8,782 bases of DNA from the NCBI GenBank assembly GCA_945864765.1, contig CAMBDR010000129.1:1-8782 (forward strand). Reading direction: 5' to 3'. Source of the DNA: Janthinobacterium lividum. GTDB taxonomy: Bacteria; Pseudomonadota; Gammaproteobacteria; Burkholderiales; Burkholderiaceae_D. The translations under genes and the position numbers were made by a program. Positions 1-6,605 of the stretch are shown here, piece after piece. The notes under the pieces were generated by a model, which searched no databases, had not been told where the DNA came from, and was given only the letters and a program-made list of their open reading frames with translations. Numbering within the stretch: position 1 is the first letter of the stretch; each line of letters opens with the position of its first letter.

Positions 1-30
1 AAGTACTCTATCCAGCTGAGCTACAGCCGC
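1..30 (-). tRNA. tRNA-Arg, 5' part only (cut by window edge)
   Basis: These 30 bases are identical to 163-192, the 5' part of the complete tRNA-Arg gene next door. They cover the acceptor strand, D-arm and the start of the anticodon stem, on the minus strand. The anticodon lies outside the window, so Arg(ACG) is inferred from identity with the neighbour. It is the downstream member of a tandem pair in the direction of transcription. The gap between the two copies (31-115) contains a 9-bp hairpin and no clear promoter, so this copy may be read through from the first one. Confidence 0.85.
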
Positions 31-79
31 GTAAAACGGAAGTAATGCAAAACTAACACATCACAAACTTGTAAATGGT

Positions 80-110
80 AAGGGGCTACAAGTATTACTC
101 ATAGCCCCTT
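80..110 (-). terminator. Hairpin between the two tRNA-Arg genes (weak terminator or processing site)
   Basis: A perfect 9-bp inverted repeat (AAGGGGCTA at 80-88 and TAGCCCCTT at 102-110) surrounds a 13-base loop. It begins 6 bases past the encoded CCA end of the complete tRNA-Arg. In the leftward direction the stem is followed by TTACCATTT-type bases rather than a run of T, so it is a poor intrinsic terminator. It may instead separate or protect the two precursors during 3' processing. The structure is seen directly; its role is inferred. Confidence 0.45.
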
Positions 111-115
111 TAAAT

Positions 116-192
116 TGGTGCGGCTGGCAGGAATCGAACCCACGACCCCTTGGTTCGTAGCCAAGTACTCTATCCAGCTGAGCTACAGCCGC
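116..192 (-). tRNA. tRNA-Arg(ACG)
   Basis: The minus strand folds into a full cloverleaf of 77 nt including an encoded CCA (116-118). The acceptor stem pairs GCGGCTG with CAGCCGC, with discriminator A. The anticodon stem is CTTGG/CCAAG with loop CTACGAA, giving anticodon ACG (156-158 on the plus strand). The T-arm has the TTCGATT loop. A34 is normally deaminated to inosine by TadA, so this tRNA should read CGU, CGC and CGA codons. An identical second copy starts 86 bp downstream and runs off the window. A promoter with a perfect TATAAT lies about 27 bp upstream. Confidence 0.96.
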
Positions 193-218
193 AAAAAACA
201 AATTTACAACACTGCAAG

Positions 219-227
219 ATTATAACA
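219..227 (-). promoter_or_regulatory. Extended -10 promoter of tRNA-Arg
   Basis: Read leftwards, this stretch is TGTTATAAT: a perfect sigma70 -10 hexamer (219-224) preceded by the TGn extended -10 element (225-227). No good -35 is visible; the best candidate is TTTGGA at 16 bp. Transcription should start near 212, about 20 bases before the mature tRNA 5' end at 192. The extended -10 would compensate for the poor -35. Confidence 0.55.
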
Positions 228-282
228 GCGTTTCTTAAAATCCAAATCAAATCTTAAGAACCTTTGCCATAAGCCAAAACTC

Positions 283-372
283 TGGCGGAGACTGAGGGAT
301 TCGAACCCTCGATACAGTTGCCCGTATGCATCCTTAGCAGGGATGTGCCATCGACCACTCGGCCAAGTCTCC
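283..372 (-). tRNA. tRNA-Ser(GCT)
   Basis: This is a 90-nt class II tRNA on the minus strand with an encoded CCA (283-285). The acceptor stem pairs GGAGACT with AGTCTCC and the discriminator is G, as usual for serine tRNAs. The anticodon stem is CATCC/GGATG with loop CTGCTAA, giving anticodon GCT (336-338 on the plus strand), which reads AGC and AGU. The long variable arm (ATAC...GTAT stem) and the T-arm (GAGGG, TTCGAAT, CCCTC) are clear. It lies between lysC and tRNA-Arg and has its own strong promoter just beyond the lysC stop codon. Confidence 0.97.
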
Positions 373-381
373 GAACTGTGT

Positions 382-405
382 TGCTAGCGTTACGACTCGT
401 TAGCA
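382..405 (-). other. Hairpin in the tRNA-Ser precursor leader
   Basis: An 8-bp inverted repeat (TGCTAGCG at 382-389, CGTTAGCA at 398-405, one G-T pair) surrounds an 8-base loop. It ends about 9 bases upstream of the mature tRNA-Ser 5' end and falls inside the leader predicted from the promoter at 418-446. No T-run follows it leftwards, so it is not a terminator for lysC. A role in RNase P presentation or leader stability is only a guess. Confidence 0.35.
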
Positions 406-417
406 GCGAAAAACGAG

Positions 418-446
418 ATGATAGACTGCTTTTTGCGCTTCGTCAA
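418..446 (-). promoter_or_regulatory. Sigma70 promoter of tRNA-Ser
   Basis: On the minus strand there is TTGACG (441-446), a 17-bp spacer and TATCAT (418-423), five of six consensus bases in each box at ideal spacing. The start would be near 411, giving a leader of about 39 bases. The sequence just after the -10 is CTCG, a GC-containing discriminator of the kind associated with stringent control of stable RNA genes; that regulation is inferred. The promoter lies 28 bp beyond the lysC stop codon, so tRNA-Ser need not depend on lysC transcription. Confidence 0.7.
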
Positions 447-473
447 GCAAACAACGTCGCGTTTTTACAAAAA

Positions 474-1721
474 TTATTCTTTATCCAGTTCAAACGCTTT
501 GTGCAAAGCGCGCACCGCCAATTCCATATATTTTTCATCAATCAAAACCGAAATTTTGATTTCAGAAGTGGAAATCATCAAGATGTTGATGCTTTCTTGT
601 GCCAAGGTTTGAAACATCTTGGACGCCACACCAACATGGCTGCGCATACCCACGCCCACGACCGAGACCTTTGACACCTTGTTATCGCCAACCACGGTGA
701 TTGCACCAGTGACATCTTTGATATTACCCAGGGCCTTGACCGCTTTATCATATTCACCACGTGGCACGGTAAAGGTGAAATCGGTCTTACCTTCAACCGA
801 TTGATTTTGTATGATCATATCGACTTCGACATTGGCATCGGCCACCGGGCCTAAAATTTGATAGGCAATTCCCGGTTTGTCAGGCACGCCCAACACGGTG
901 ATTTTGGCTTCATCACGATTGAACGCAATACCCGAAATAACTGCTTGTTCCATATTTTCTCCATCTTCAAACGAAATCAGTGTACCGGAATTGGCTTCTT
1001 CAGCCAGATCCATCATGGGGTCGGTCAGGGAGGACAAAACCCGGGTCGGTACACGATAATTACCTGCAAATTCCACTGAGCGACTTTGCAAAACTTTGGA
1101 ACCGAGCGAAGCGAGTTCCAGCATTTCTTCAAAGGTCACGGTTTTCAAGCGCCGCGCTTCCGACACCACACGCGGATCCGTGGTGTAAATGCCATCCACA
1201 TCGGTGTAAATCAGGCATTCTGCCGCTTTTAAGGCTGCCGCCACCGCCACCGCCGAGGTATCCGAGCCGCCACGCCCCAGCGTGGAAATATTGCTATGCT
1301 CATCCACCCCTTGAAAGCCAGTGATGATCACGATTTTTCCGGCATCAAGGTCACGCCGCACTTTGGCGTCGTCAATTGATTGAATGCGCGCTTTGTTAAA
1401 TGCCGAGTCAGTGCGAATGGCTACTTGCCAACCCGCATACGACACCGCTTGCTTACCAATGGCCAATAAAGCCATCGAGAGCAAACCCACCGAGACTTGT
1501 TCACCTGTGGAGGTAATCATATCCAGTTCGCGCGGATCGGGCTGTGCCATAATTTCTTTTGCCAAACCAATCAAGCGATTGGTTTCACCCGACATTGCAG
1601 AAGGGACCACCACGATTTGGTGGCCAGCGTCATGCCATTTGGCGACGCGTTTGGCGACATTCTTGATACGTTCAGTAGAACCCATCGAAGTGCCACCATA
1701 TTTATGAACAATTAATGCCAT
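474..1721 (-). CDS. lysC: Aspartokinase (aspartate kinase), alpha subunit / full length
   Basis: LysC phosphorylates L-aspartate with ATP, the first step towards lysine, threonine, methionine and diaminopimelate, in the cytoplasm. The 415-residue protein has the amino acid kinase domain (about 1-245) with KYGGTSMG (7-14), GRGGSDTSAV (149-158) and YTDVDGIYTTDPR (172-184), followed by two ACT domains (about 272-345 and 352-413) that normally bind the feedback inhibitors lysine and/or threonine. Length and layout match the single-domain betaproteobacterial enzyme, without a fused homoserine dehydrogenase. I chose ATG 1721 because MALIVHKYGG is the conserved family start. The upstream TTG at 1760 adds 13 unconserved residues and coincides with the predicted transcription start. 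No clear Shine-Dalgarno precedes 1721, whereas a good one precedes internal Met257. tilS lies 99 bp upstream and tRNA-Ser is downstream. Confidence 0.97.
   Translation of the reverse strand: MALIVHKYGGTSMGSTERIKNVAKRVAKWHDAGHQIVVVPSAMSGETNRLIGLAKEIMAQPDPRELDMITSTGEQVSVGLLSMALLAIGKQAVSYAGWQVAIRTDSAFNKARIQSIDDAKVRRDLDAGKIVIITGFQGVDEHSNISTLGRGGSDTSAVAVAAALKAAECLIYTDVDGIYTTDPRVVSEARRLKTVTFEEMLELASLGSKVLQSRSVEFAGNYRVPTRVLSSLTDPMMDLAEEANSGTLISFEDGENMEQAVISGIAFNRDEAKITVLGVPDKPGIAYQILGPVADANVEVDMIIQNQSVEGKTDFTFTVPRGEYDKAVKALGNIKDVTGAITVVGDNKVSKVSVVGVGMRSHVGVASKMFQTLAQESINILMISTSEIKISVLIDEKYMELAVRALHKAFELDKE
951..962 (-). promoter_or_regulatory. Internal ribosome binding site and start for a LysC beta subunit
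   Basis: Within lysC, on the minus strand, GGAG (959-962) stands 5 bases before an in-frame ATG (951-953), codon 257. Starting here would give a 159-residue product (474-953) beginning MEQAVISG and containing both ACT domains but no kinase domain. Corynebacterium and Bacillus lysC genes are known to make such a beta subunit from an internal start at the equivalent point, and the residues around Met257 resemble that junction. The site is seen directly; its use in this organism is inferred. Confidence 0.5.
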
Positions 1722-1766
1722 AGAGTTTCGTTTCAAAAAATGAAAAAATTGGACGTACAATCTTTA

Positions 1767-1795
1767 ACTTTACATTGCATGAAGAAATTTGACAA
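1767..1795 (-). promoter_or_regulatory. Sigma70 promoter of lysC
   Basis: On the minus strand TTGTCA (1790-1795, five of six) is followed by a 17-bp spacer and TAAAGT (1767-1772, four of six). Transcription would start near 1760, leaving about 39 bases of leader before the lysC ATG at 1721. This fits the 99-bp gap between tilS and lysC and suggests lysC can be expressed apart from accA-tilS. Two AAATTT blocks (1785-1790, 1798-1803) flank the -35. I see no leader hairpin or riboswitch in the short leader. Confidence 0.55.
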
Positions 1796-1820
1796 GCAAA
1801 TTTTACGGCATAGCAGCAAA

Positions 1821-3248
1821 TTATGCGCCATCGGCCTGCCAACACAAGCAAACTCGAGCGCCACCCTGCCCTGAATAATACCCAGAAATACCTAATCCAG
1901 CTACAAAAATCAATCTTTCTGCACTACCACTAGCATTAGCAAGATAAAGTAAAGGCAAGCGCAAACGTAACCATCCCGGCACATCCGCGCTTTGGAAGTG
2001 TTGTTTCAAGCTACGATTTGGCCTGTTTAATGCCAATTTAAAACGCTCACCGCCCTGTCGATAATCCAGTTGCAAAGTTTGATGGCGTAGCCAATCCGCA
2101 TCCACACCAAACTCGTCGGCTACCGCCGCCCGAATTTGTAGTTTTCCACTAAAAGAGGCAAAATAGATCTCGGTTTCGCCCTGCCATTGAAATTGAATCG
2201 GTTCGAGCGCAGCTTGCCACTTCGCTGCCAGATAGATGTGATCCCGGTAGCGGTGAAATTGGGCATCCGCATAGTCGATACACACTTGGGCATCCTCGCG
2301 CGCGGCTTGCAATTGGGTGATGAGTTGATCCAACCAGGCGCTTGGCGGCATGCGTGCGCCGCGTTGCGCCAGCCAATAGCGCAGCAAATTTTGCACTCTA
2401 TCCTGGTTTAATTCATGGAGCGCCAACATTTGCAGGGCATCATGCTGCACGCCCGTCCCGGCCCGCGCGCAATAGCGTTGCCAATCTTGCCCGGCCAATT
2501 GTTGCAATAGCCTTTGCGCGCTTTGCGCGTGCAAGGCGTTACGCGCCAGGCGTTGCTGAAAACCGGGGAACTCGCGCGCCAAGTGCGGCACAATCAATTC
2601 ACGCAGGGCGCTACGGGTGTACTTGGGATCATAATTGGAGCCATCATCGACAAAGCGAATCGATTGTGCGGCCAGCCAATCACACAGCTGGGCGCGCGCC
2701 AGCGCCAATACCGGACGCGCCAGACAGACTTGATCGGTACCCAGCAAGGCCGGGGCGAGTTTAAACGGCTCCATACCACCCGCCAAACCAGTGCCGCGCA
2801 ATAATTGCAGCAGCACGGTTTCAGCCTGATCATCCTGATGATGCGCAGTCAGCAAAAGCCGCACCTGATGCGCCAGACACATACGCCCCAGCGCAGCATA
2901 GCGCAACGTGCGCGCTTGCGCTTCAATGCTGGTGGTTTGCCCAAGCTGCACGCGCTCAAAATAAAATGGTACATTTAACGCGGCACAGGTTTGTTGGCAA
3001 TGATCCAGCCAGTGGTCGGCATCCGGGCTGATGCCATGATGAATATGGAACGCAAAAAGCGACCAGCCATGCTGCCCGGCCCAGGCATGCGCCAAATACA
3101 GCAAGGCGGTGGAATCCCGACCGCCACTATAGGCCACCGCCATGGCCTGGGAATGGCGTTCAAGCCAGGATTGGCCAGGTAAAAGTTGCGGCAAAGCCGC
3201 CAGCACAGCTTGCATGCCAGCGGCCAAGCCCGTTAAGGCTTGCTTCAC
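1821..3248 (-). CDS. tilS: tRNA(Ile)-lysidine synthetase
   Basis: TilS attaches lysine to C34 of the CAU-anticodon tRNA-Ile, using ATP, so that it reads AUA and is charged with isoleucine. It is normally essential and cytoplasmic. The 475-residue protein starts with a PP-loop ATPase domain: SGGRDS (41-46), HHGISPDADHW (70-80), AHHQDDQAET (135-144), RGTGLAGG (151-158) and DDGSN (201-205). A middle TilS domain and a C-terminal TilS_C domain (about 390-460, with the RQGGERF and VPGWLR patterns) follow. It is a little longer than the 432-residue E. coli enzyme. The start is GTG at 3248, 3 bp after the accA stop codon. No Shine-Dalgarno is evident, so translation may be coupled to accA. An internal ATG at 3215 is a possible alternative but also lacks a ribosome binding site. 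Confidence 0.95.
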   Translation of the reverse strand: MKQALTGLAAGMQAVLAALPQLLPGQSWLERHSQAMAVAYSGGRDSTALLYLAHAWAGQHGWSLFAFHIHHGISPDADHWLDHCQQTCAALNVPFYFERVQLGQTTSIEAQARTLRYAALGRMCLAHQVRLLLTAHHQDDQAETVLLQLLRGTGLAGGMEPFKLAPALLGTDQVCLARPVLALARAQLCDWLAAQSIRFVDDGSNYDPKYTRSALRELIVPHLAREFPGFQQRLARNALHAQSAQRLLQQLAGQDWQRYCARAGTGVQHDALQMLALHELNQDRVQNLLRYWLAQRGARMPPSAWLDQLITQLQAAREDAQVCIDYADAQFHRYRDHIYLAAKWQAALEPIQFQWQGETEIYFASFSGKLQIRAAVADEFGVDADWLRHQTLQLDYRQGGERFKLALNRPNRSLKQHFQSADVPGWLRLRLPLLYLANASGSAERLIFVAGLGISGYYSGQGGARVCLCWQADGA

Positions 3249-3251
3249 AAC

Positions 3252-4226
3252 TTATTCTGATGAAGTCGTTTCCTTGAATTTACCGTAGCTCATCAATTTT
3301 TCATGACGCGCAGCCAGCAAATCTTTGGTTTTCATACCATGGAATTGGCGCAAGGTATCCGCCAGAGCACGCTTTAACAACACAACCATTTGTTTGGTAT
3401 CACGATGCGCGCCGCCCAGGGGTTCATTAATGATTTTATCAATCAAGCCCATGGCTTTTAAGCGATGCGCAGTCAAGCCCAATGCTTCGGCCGCATCGGC
3501 GGCACGTTCTGACGTTTTCCATAAAATAGAGGCGCAACCTTCAGGTGAGATGACGGCATAGGTTGCATATTGCAACATTAGTACCGAATCACCCACGGCA
3601 ATGGCCAAAGCCCCGCCCGAACCGCCCTCACCAATAATAGTGGCAATCAAGGGCACTTTTAATTCGGCCATCACGTATAAATTATGTCCAATCGCTTCGG
3701 ATTGACAACGCTCTTCAGCATCAATGCCAGGGAAGGCACCGGGGGTATCAACAAAAGTAAAAATCGGAATACCGAATTTTTCCGCCAACTTCATCAGGCG
3801 CTGCGCCTTGCGATAGCCTTCTGGCCGCGACATGCCGAAATTACGCATCGCCCGTTCTTTGGTATCGCGCCCTTTTTGGTGCCCAATAATCATGCACGCC
3901 TGACCATTGAAACGCGCCAAACCGCCGACGATGGATTGGTCATCGGCAAAGTGGCGATCGCCATGGAGTTCGTGGAAGTCGGTAAAGATGCCATTCACAT
4001 AATCCATCGTGTACGGACGTTGGGGATGGCGGGCGATCAGGGAAACTTGCCAAGGGGTAAGTTTGGCATAAATGTCTTTGGTTAATTGCTGGCTTTTCTT
4101 CGCCAAGCGATCTATTTCTTCGGAAATATCTACGGCTGAATCATCCTGGACAAAGCGTAATTCTTCGATTTTTGCATCCAACTCGGCAATAGGTTGCTCG
4201 AAATTGAGGAAAGTGGTTTTAATCAT
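3252..4226 (-). CDS. accA: Acetyl-CoA carboxylase carboxyltransferase, alpha subunit
   Basis: AccA, with AccD, forms the carboxyltransferase that moves the carboxyl group from biotin on AccB to acetyl-CoA, making malonyl-CoA for fatty acid synthesis. The protein has 324 residues, the normal family length (about 319-325). It has an N-terminal helical segment (1-60) and a crotonase-type carboxyltransferase domain with HGDRHFADD (88-96), GHQKGRDTKER (115-125), DTPGAFPG (160-167), the GEGGSGGALA turn (199-208) that supplies backbone amides for the oxyanion, and SPEGCASILWK (227-237). ATG 4226 is chosen because AAGGA (4233-4237) stands 6 bases upstream and MIKTTFLNFEQPI is the family N-terminus. 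The 33-residue upstream extension is non-coding leader. tilS follows 3 bp after the stop, so the two are very likely co-transcribed from the promoter at 4297-4325. Confidence 0.98.
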   Translation of the reverse strand: MIKTTFLNFEQPIAELDAKIEELRFVQDDSAVDISEEIDRLAKKSQQLTKDIYAKLTPWQVSLIARHPQRPYTMDYVNGIFTDFHELHGDRHFADDQSIVGGLARFNGQACMIIGHQKGRDTKERAMRNFGMSRPEGYRKAQRLMKLAEKFGIPIFTFVDTPGAFPGIDAEERCQSEAIGHNLYVMAELKVPLIATIIGEGGSGGALAIAVGDSVLMLQYATYAVISPEGCASILWKTSERAADAAEALGLTAHRLKAMGLIDKIINEPLGGAHRDTKQMVVLLKRALADTLRQFHGMKTKDLLAARHEKLMSYGKFKETTSSE

Positions 4227-4296
4227 TGCAATTCCTTTATTATACAACAAGCAAAAACGCGCATACTGGCCCACCAAGCGCCATCTATTCGCCGCC

Positions 4297-4325
4297 ATTA
4301 TATGCAATGCGCCTGACGACGACAA
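4297..4325 (-). promoter_or_regulatory. Sigma70 promoter of accA-tilS
   Basis: On the minus strand TTGTCG (4320-4325, four of six) is followed by exactly 17 bp and a perfect TATAAT (4297-4302). The start would be near 4290, giving a leader of about 64 bases before the accA ATG. It lies in the 142-bp gap after the glycosylase gene, where I see no intrinsic terminator, so some read-through from cysS is also possible. Confidence 0.6.
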
Positions 4326-4368
4326 GCATTTATTTCAAAACGACGACTTCCCGCCTATTACTTAGCAA

Positions 4369-5031
4369 CTAATAAATAACGGGGGTCGCCTCCAAACTGC
4401 GCCACATATACCAGGTCGCGACCGTGCGCCAGGGTTGCCAATTGGCGGCCACTTCGCGCGCATCACTGCGCGAAACAGGCTCGCCGGAAAAATAACTCAG
4501 GCTAATGCCTTTAATTAAACCCACATCATCCATCGGCAAAACGTCGGGCCGACACAAATTAAAAATCAAAAACATTTCGGCGGTCCAACGTCCGATGCCG
4601 CGAATTTGCACCAATTCGCCAATGACCGCTTCATCATCCATTTCTGACCATTTTTCGGCATGCACCCGCTTGTCTTTGAAATGCTGTGCCAAATCCTGAA
4701 TATACTCCGCTTTACGCTTGGATAACCCACTGCCGCGCATTTGTTCGATATCCAGTTGCAACACTTGCGCTGGCGTACATTTTGGGCAAAGTAATAAAAA
4801 CCGCTGCCACACCGTTTCAGCCGCCTTCACTGAAATCTGTTGCCCCACCACCGAGCGCGCCAAAGTGGTGAAAGGGTCGCGCCGACTCACCAGATGCAAA
4901 TCACCAAACTGTGGGATGAGTTTTTGCATGATGCGGTCGCGCTGCATCAATTCGCTTTTGGCCTGTTCCCAAAAATGGGGCACTTGCACCACAGGCGCGC
5001 CGGTTTTTCCTGCCATCACGTGCGACGCCAT
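4369..5031 (-). CDS. DNA-3-methyladenine glycosylase II family protein (AlkA-like, HhH-GPD)
   Basis: This is a base-excision repair glycosylase that removes alkylated purines such as 3-methyladenine. The 220-residue protein is a compact HhH-GPD enzyme lacking the N-terminal beta domain of E. coli AlkA (282 residues). Conserved features are DPFTTLARSVVGQQIS (52-67), the helix-hairpin-helix LVQIRGIGRWTAE (140-152), and LPMDDVGLIKG (165-175), where Asp169 aligns with the catalytic Asp238 of AlkA. It has no four-cysteine iron-sulfur cluster like that of EndoIII/MutY. ATG 5031 overlaps the end of cysS by 16 bp and has AAGG about 10 bases upstream. ATG 5016 (Met6), exactly overlapping the cysS stop as TGATG, is equally plausible. 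Either way it should be co-expressed with cysS. The gene could be named alkA, but the exact substrate range is not visible. Confidence 0.92.
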   Translation of the reverse strand: MASHVMAGKTGAPVVQVPHFWEQAKSELMQRDRIMQKLIPQFGDLHLVSRRDPFTTLARSVVGQQISVKAAETVWQRFLLLCPKCTPAQVLQLDIEQMRGSGLSKRKAEYIQDLAQHFKDKRVHAEKWSEMDDEAVIGELVQIRGIGRWTAEMFLIFNLCRPDVLPMDDVGLIKGISLSYFSGEPVSRSDAREVAANWQPWRTVATWYMWRSLEATPVIY

Positions 5032-6434
5032 TCGGTGACACCTTGCGGTTTGTCTTCCAATACAATCCCGGCCGACAATAATTCAGTTCGGATTTGATCC
5101 GCCAAAGCGAATTGTTTGGCCAACTTGGCCGCACTGCGGGCGGCAATTTTAGCTTCGATATCCGCCTGGGCCAAACCATCGGCCAGCGGTGCCGCCTGTA
5201 AAAACTCAGTAGGCGGACGTTGCAACAGGCCCAGCACACCGGCCAAGGCTTTCAATTGCGTCGCCAGAACGCTGGATTTGTCGCGATTGACTTCATTGGC
5301 CAGACCAGTCAAGACCGTTAGCGCCAACGGGGTATTAAAATCATCATCCATCGCTTCGGCAAAACGCAGGGCATAGCTTTCTTGCCAATCCACCGCGCCC
5401 GCCCCCACTTCGGTGCCCGGTGCCACTTCGGTGCCAGGCACCACGTCCTTGAGCGTCATATACAGACGTGTCAGCGCGACCTTGGCTTCTTCCAAATGCA
5501 TATCGGAATAATTTAAGGGACTACGGTAGTGTGAACGCAACATAAAAAAGCGGATCACTTCGGCATCGAAGCTTTTTAACACATCCCGTATCGTGAAAAA
5601 ATTATTCAGGGATTTGGACATTTTGGTATTGTCCACTTCCAAAAAGCCATTATGCATCCAATAATTGGCCAGTGGCTTGCCATTGGCCCCTTCCGACTGG
5701 GCGATTTCATTTTCATGATGGGGAAATTGCAAATCCAGACCGCCACCATGAATATCAAATTGCTCGCCCAAAATGGCGCAGGCCATGGCCGAGCATTCAA
5801 TATGCCAACCCGGGCGACCATCGCCCCACTTCGACGCCCATTTGGCCTCGACCGGCTCAGATGGCTTGGCCGCTTTCCACAACACAAAATCGAGCGGATC
5901 ATTTTTGCCAGTATTGACTTCAACCCGTTCACCGGCGCGCAATTCATCGAGCGAGCGTCCGGATAACTTGCCATAACCGGGAAATTTACGCACGGCAAAA
6001 TTCACATCGCCATCCGAAGCTTGATAGGCTAGCCCCTTGTCTTCCAGTTTTTCAATCAACGCCAGCATTTGCCCGACATACTGAGTGGCACGCGGTATTT
6101 GGCGCGCAGGCAAAATCCCCAGAGCCCGGGTGTCTTCATCCATATAAGCGGTAAACCTGGCGGTTAGCTCGCCGATGGTTTCACCGTTTTCGACCGCGCG
6201 CCGGATAATTTTATCTTCGATATCGGTAATGTTACGCACATAGTTAACATCATAGCCTGATGCCATCAACCAACGATAGGCAACATCAAACGCCATCATC
6301 ATACGAGCATGGCCAACGTGGCAATAATCATAAATCGTCATTCCGCAGACATACATGCCGACTTTTCCAGCTTGCATAGGAACAAAAGTTTGCTTTTCAC
6401 GCGCCAGCGTATTGTAGATTTTTAGATTGCTCAT
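5016..6434 (-). CDS. cysS: Cysteinyl-tRNA synthetase
   Basis: CysS charges tRNA-Cys with cysteine using ATP; it is a class Ia synthetase, monomeric, zinc-dependent and essential. The 472-residue protein has all signatures: the HIGH-type motif HVGH (39-42), KMSKS (271-275), and zinc ligands Cys30, Cys214 and His239 with the neighbouring HHENE. The C-terminal DALR/anticodon-binding region begins around 345. Length is close to the family norm (about 460 residues). An unusual tandem PGTEVA/PGTEV sequence occurs at 333-343. ATG 6434 matches the family start SNLKIYNTLAREK; no Shine-Dalgarno is evident before it. The glycosylase gene overlaps its 3' end. The gene is divergent from the TPR protein gene. 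Confidence 0.98.
   Translation of the reverse strand: MSNLKIYNTLAREKQTFVPMQAGKVGMYVCGMTIYDYCHVGHARMMMAFDVAYRWLMASGYDVNYVRNITDIEDKIIRRAVENGETIGELTARFTAYMDEDTRALGILPARQIPRATQYVGQMLALIEKLEDKGLAYQASDGDVNFAVRKFPGYGKLSGRSLDELRAGERVEVNTGKNDPLDFVLWKAAKPSEPVEAKWASKWGDGRPGWHIECSAMACAILGEQFDIHGGGLDLQFPHHENEIAQSEGANGKPLANYWMHNGFLEVDNTKMSKSLNNFFTIRDVLKSFDAEVIRFFMLRSHYRSPLNYSDMHLEEAKVALTRLYMTLKDVVPGTEVAPGTEVGAGAVDWQESYALRFAEAMDDDFNTPLALTVLTGLANEVNRDKSSVLATQLKALAGVLGLLQRPPTEFLQAAPLADGLAQADIEAKIAARSAAKLAKQFALADQIRTELLSAGIVLEDKPQGVTEWRRT
5405..5440. repeat. 18-bp tandem duplication inside cysS
   Basis: Two adjacent 18-bp units (5405-5422 and 5423-5440) agree at 15 of 18 positions, sharing CCACTTCGGTGCC. On the minus strand they encode PGTEVA then PGTEV, in the linker between the catalytic core and the C-terminal helical region of CysS. 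The unit length keeps the frame. It looks like a small slippage duplication in a tolerant loop. Confidence 0.75.
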
Positions 6435-6476
6435 CGGAAATTAAAGTAGTTAATGTCAAATTTTTGGTCAGTTGTC

Positions 6477-6515
6477 AACAACAATGTGGAGACAAACCGC
6501 ACAGTTAACAACAAT
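6477..6515. repeat. Paired AACAACAAT repeats in the divergent intergenic region
   Basis: The 9-mer AACAACAAT occurs at 6477-6485 and 6507-6515, 30 bp apart (about three helical turns). Each is preceded by a CAGTT-type sequence. The left copy overlaps the short palindrome TTGTCAACAA (6472-6481), which also contains a perfect TTGACA on the minus strand. The 171-bp region 6435-6605 separates divergent cysS and the TPR gene, so a shared regulator site is possible. No known operator is recognised. Confidence 0.35.
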
Positions 6516-6538
6516 TGACGTGTCTTGACCATGCAAGA

Positions 6539-6569
6539 TTGCCAAAACTGCGCGCTTCTTTGATAGAAT
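6539..6569 (+). promoter_or_regulatory. Promoter of the TPR / L,D-transpeptidase unit
   Basis: TTGCCA (6539-6544, five of six) is followed by a 19-bp spacer and TAGAAT (6564-6569, five of six). TGA directly precedes the -10, making an extended -10. The spacer is longer than ideal, which the TGn element could offset. Transcription would start near 6576, about 30 bases before the ATG at 6606. It is the only good rightward promoter candidate seen in the window. Confidence 0.5.
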
Positions 6570-6605
6570 GACGAACTTCGCACCAGTATATCATTGATAA
6601 ATCCC

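Noticed and set aside
232..260. Inverted repeat TTCTTAA/TTAAGAA between tRNA-Ser and tRNA-Arg as a terminator
   Set aside because: The 7-bp stem is mostly A-T, the loop is 15 bases, and no T-run follows in the leftward direction; it may be chance in AT-rich DNA.
116..372. tRNA genes as a mobile-element attachment site
   Set aside because: No integrase, phage-like gene or displaced tRNA fragment is present; the partial tRNA at 1-30 is cut by the window edge, not by an element.
1722..1760. Longer lysC starting at TTG 1760
   Set aside because: The 13 added residues are not family-like and the codon coincides with the predicted transcription start.
2342..2764. Plus-strand open frame of 140 residues inside tilS, and other opposite-strand frames within tilS and cysS
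   Set aside because: They lie wholly antisense to well-supported genes, lack ribosome binding sites and show no domain.
4239..4244. Second perfect TATAAT just upstream of the accA start
   Set aside because: A transcript from it would begin near 4232, inside or after the Shine-Dalgarno, leaving almost no leader. The -35 position holds GTATGC, a poor match. The promoter at 4297-4325 is better.
4227..4325. N-terminal extension of accA by 33 residues
   Set aside because: The extension contains the predicted promoter -10, is not family-like, and the conserved start at 4226 has a good AAGGA site.
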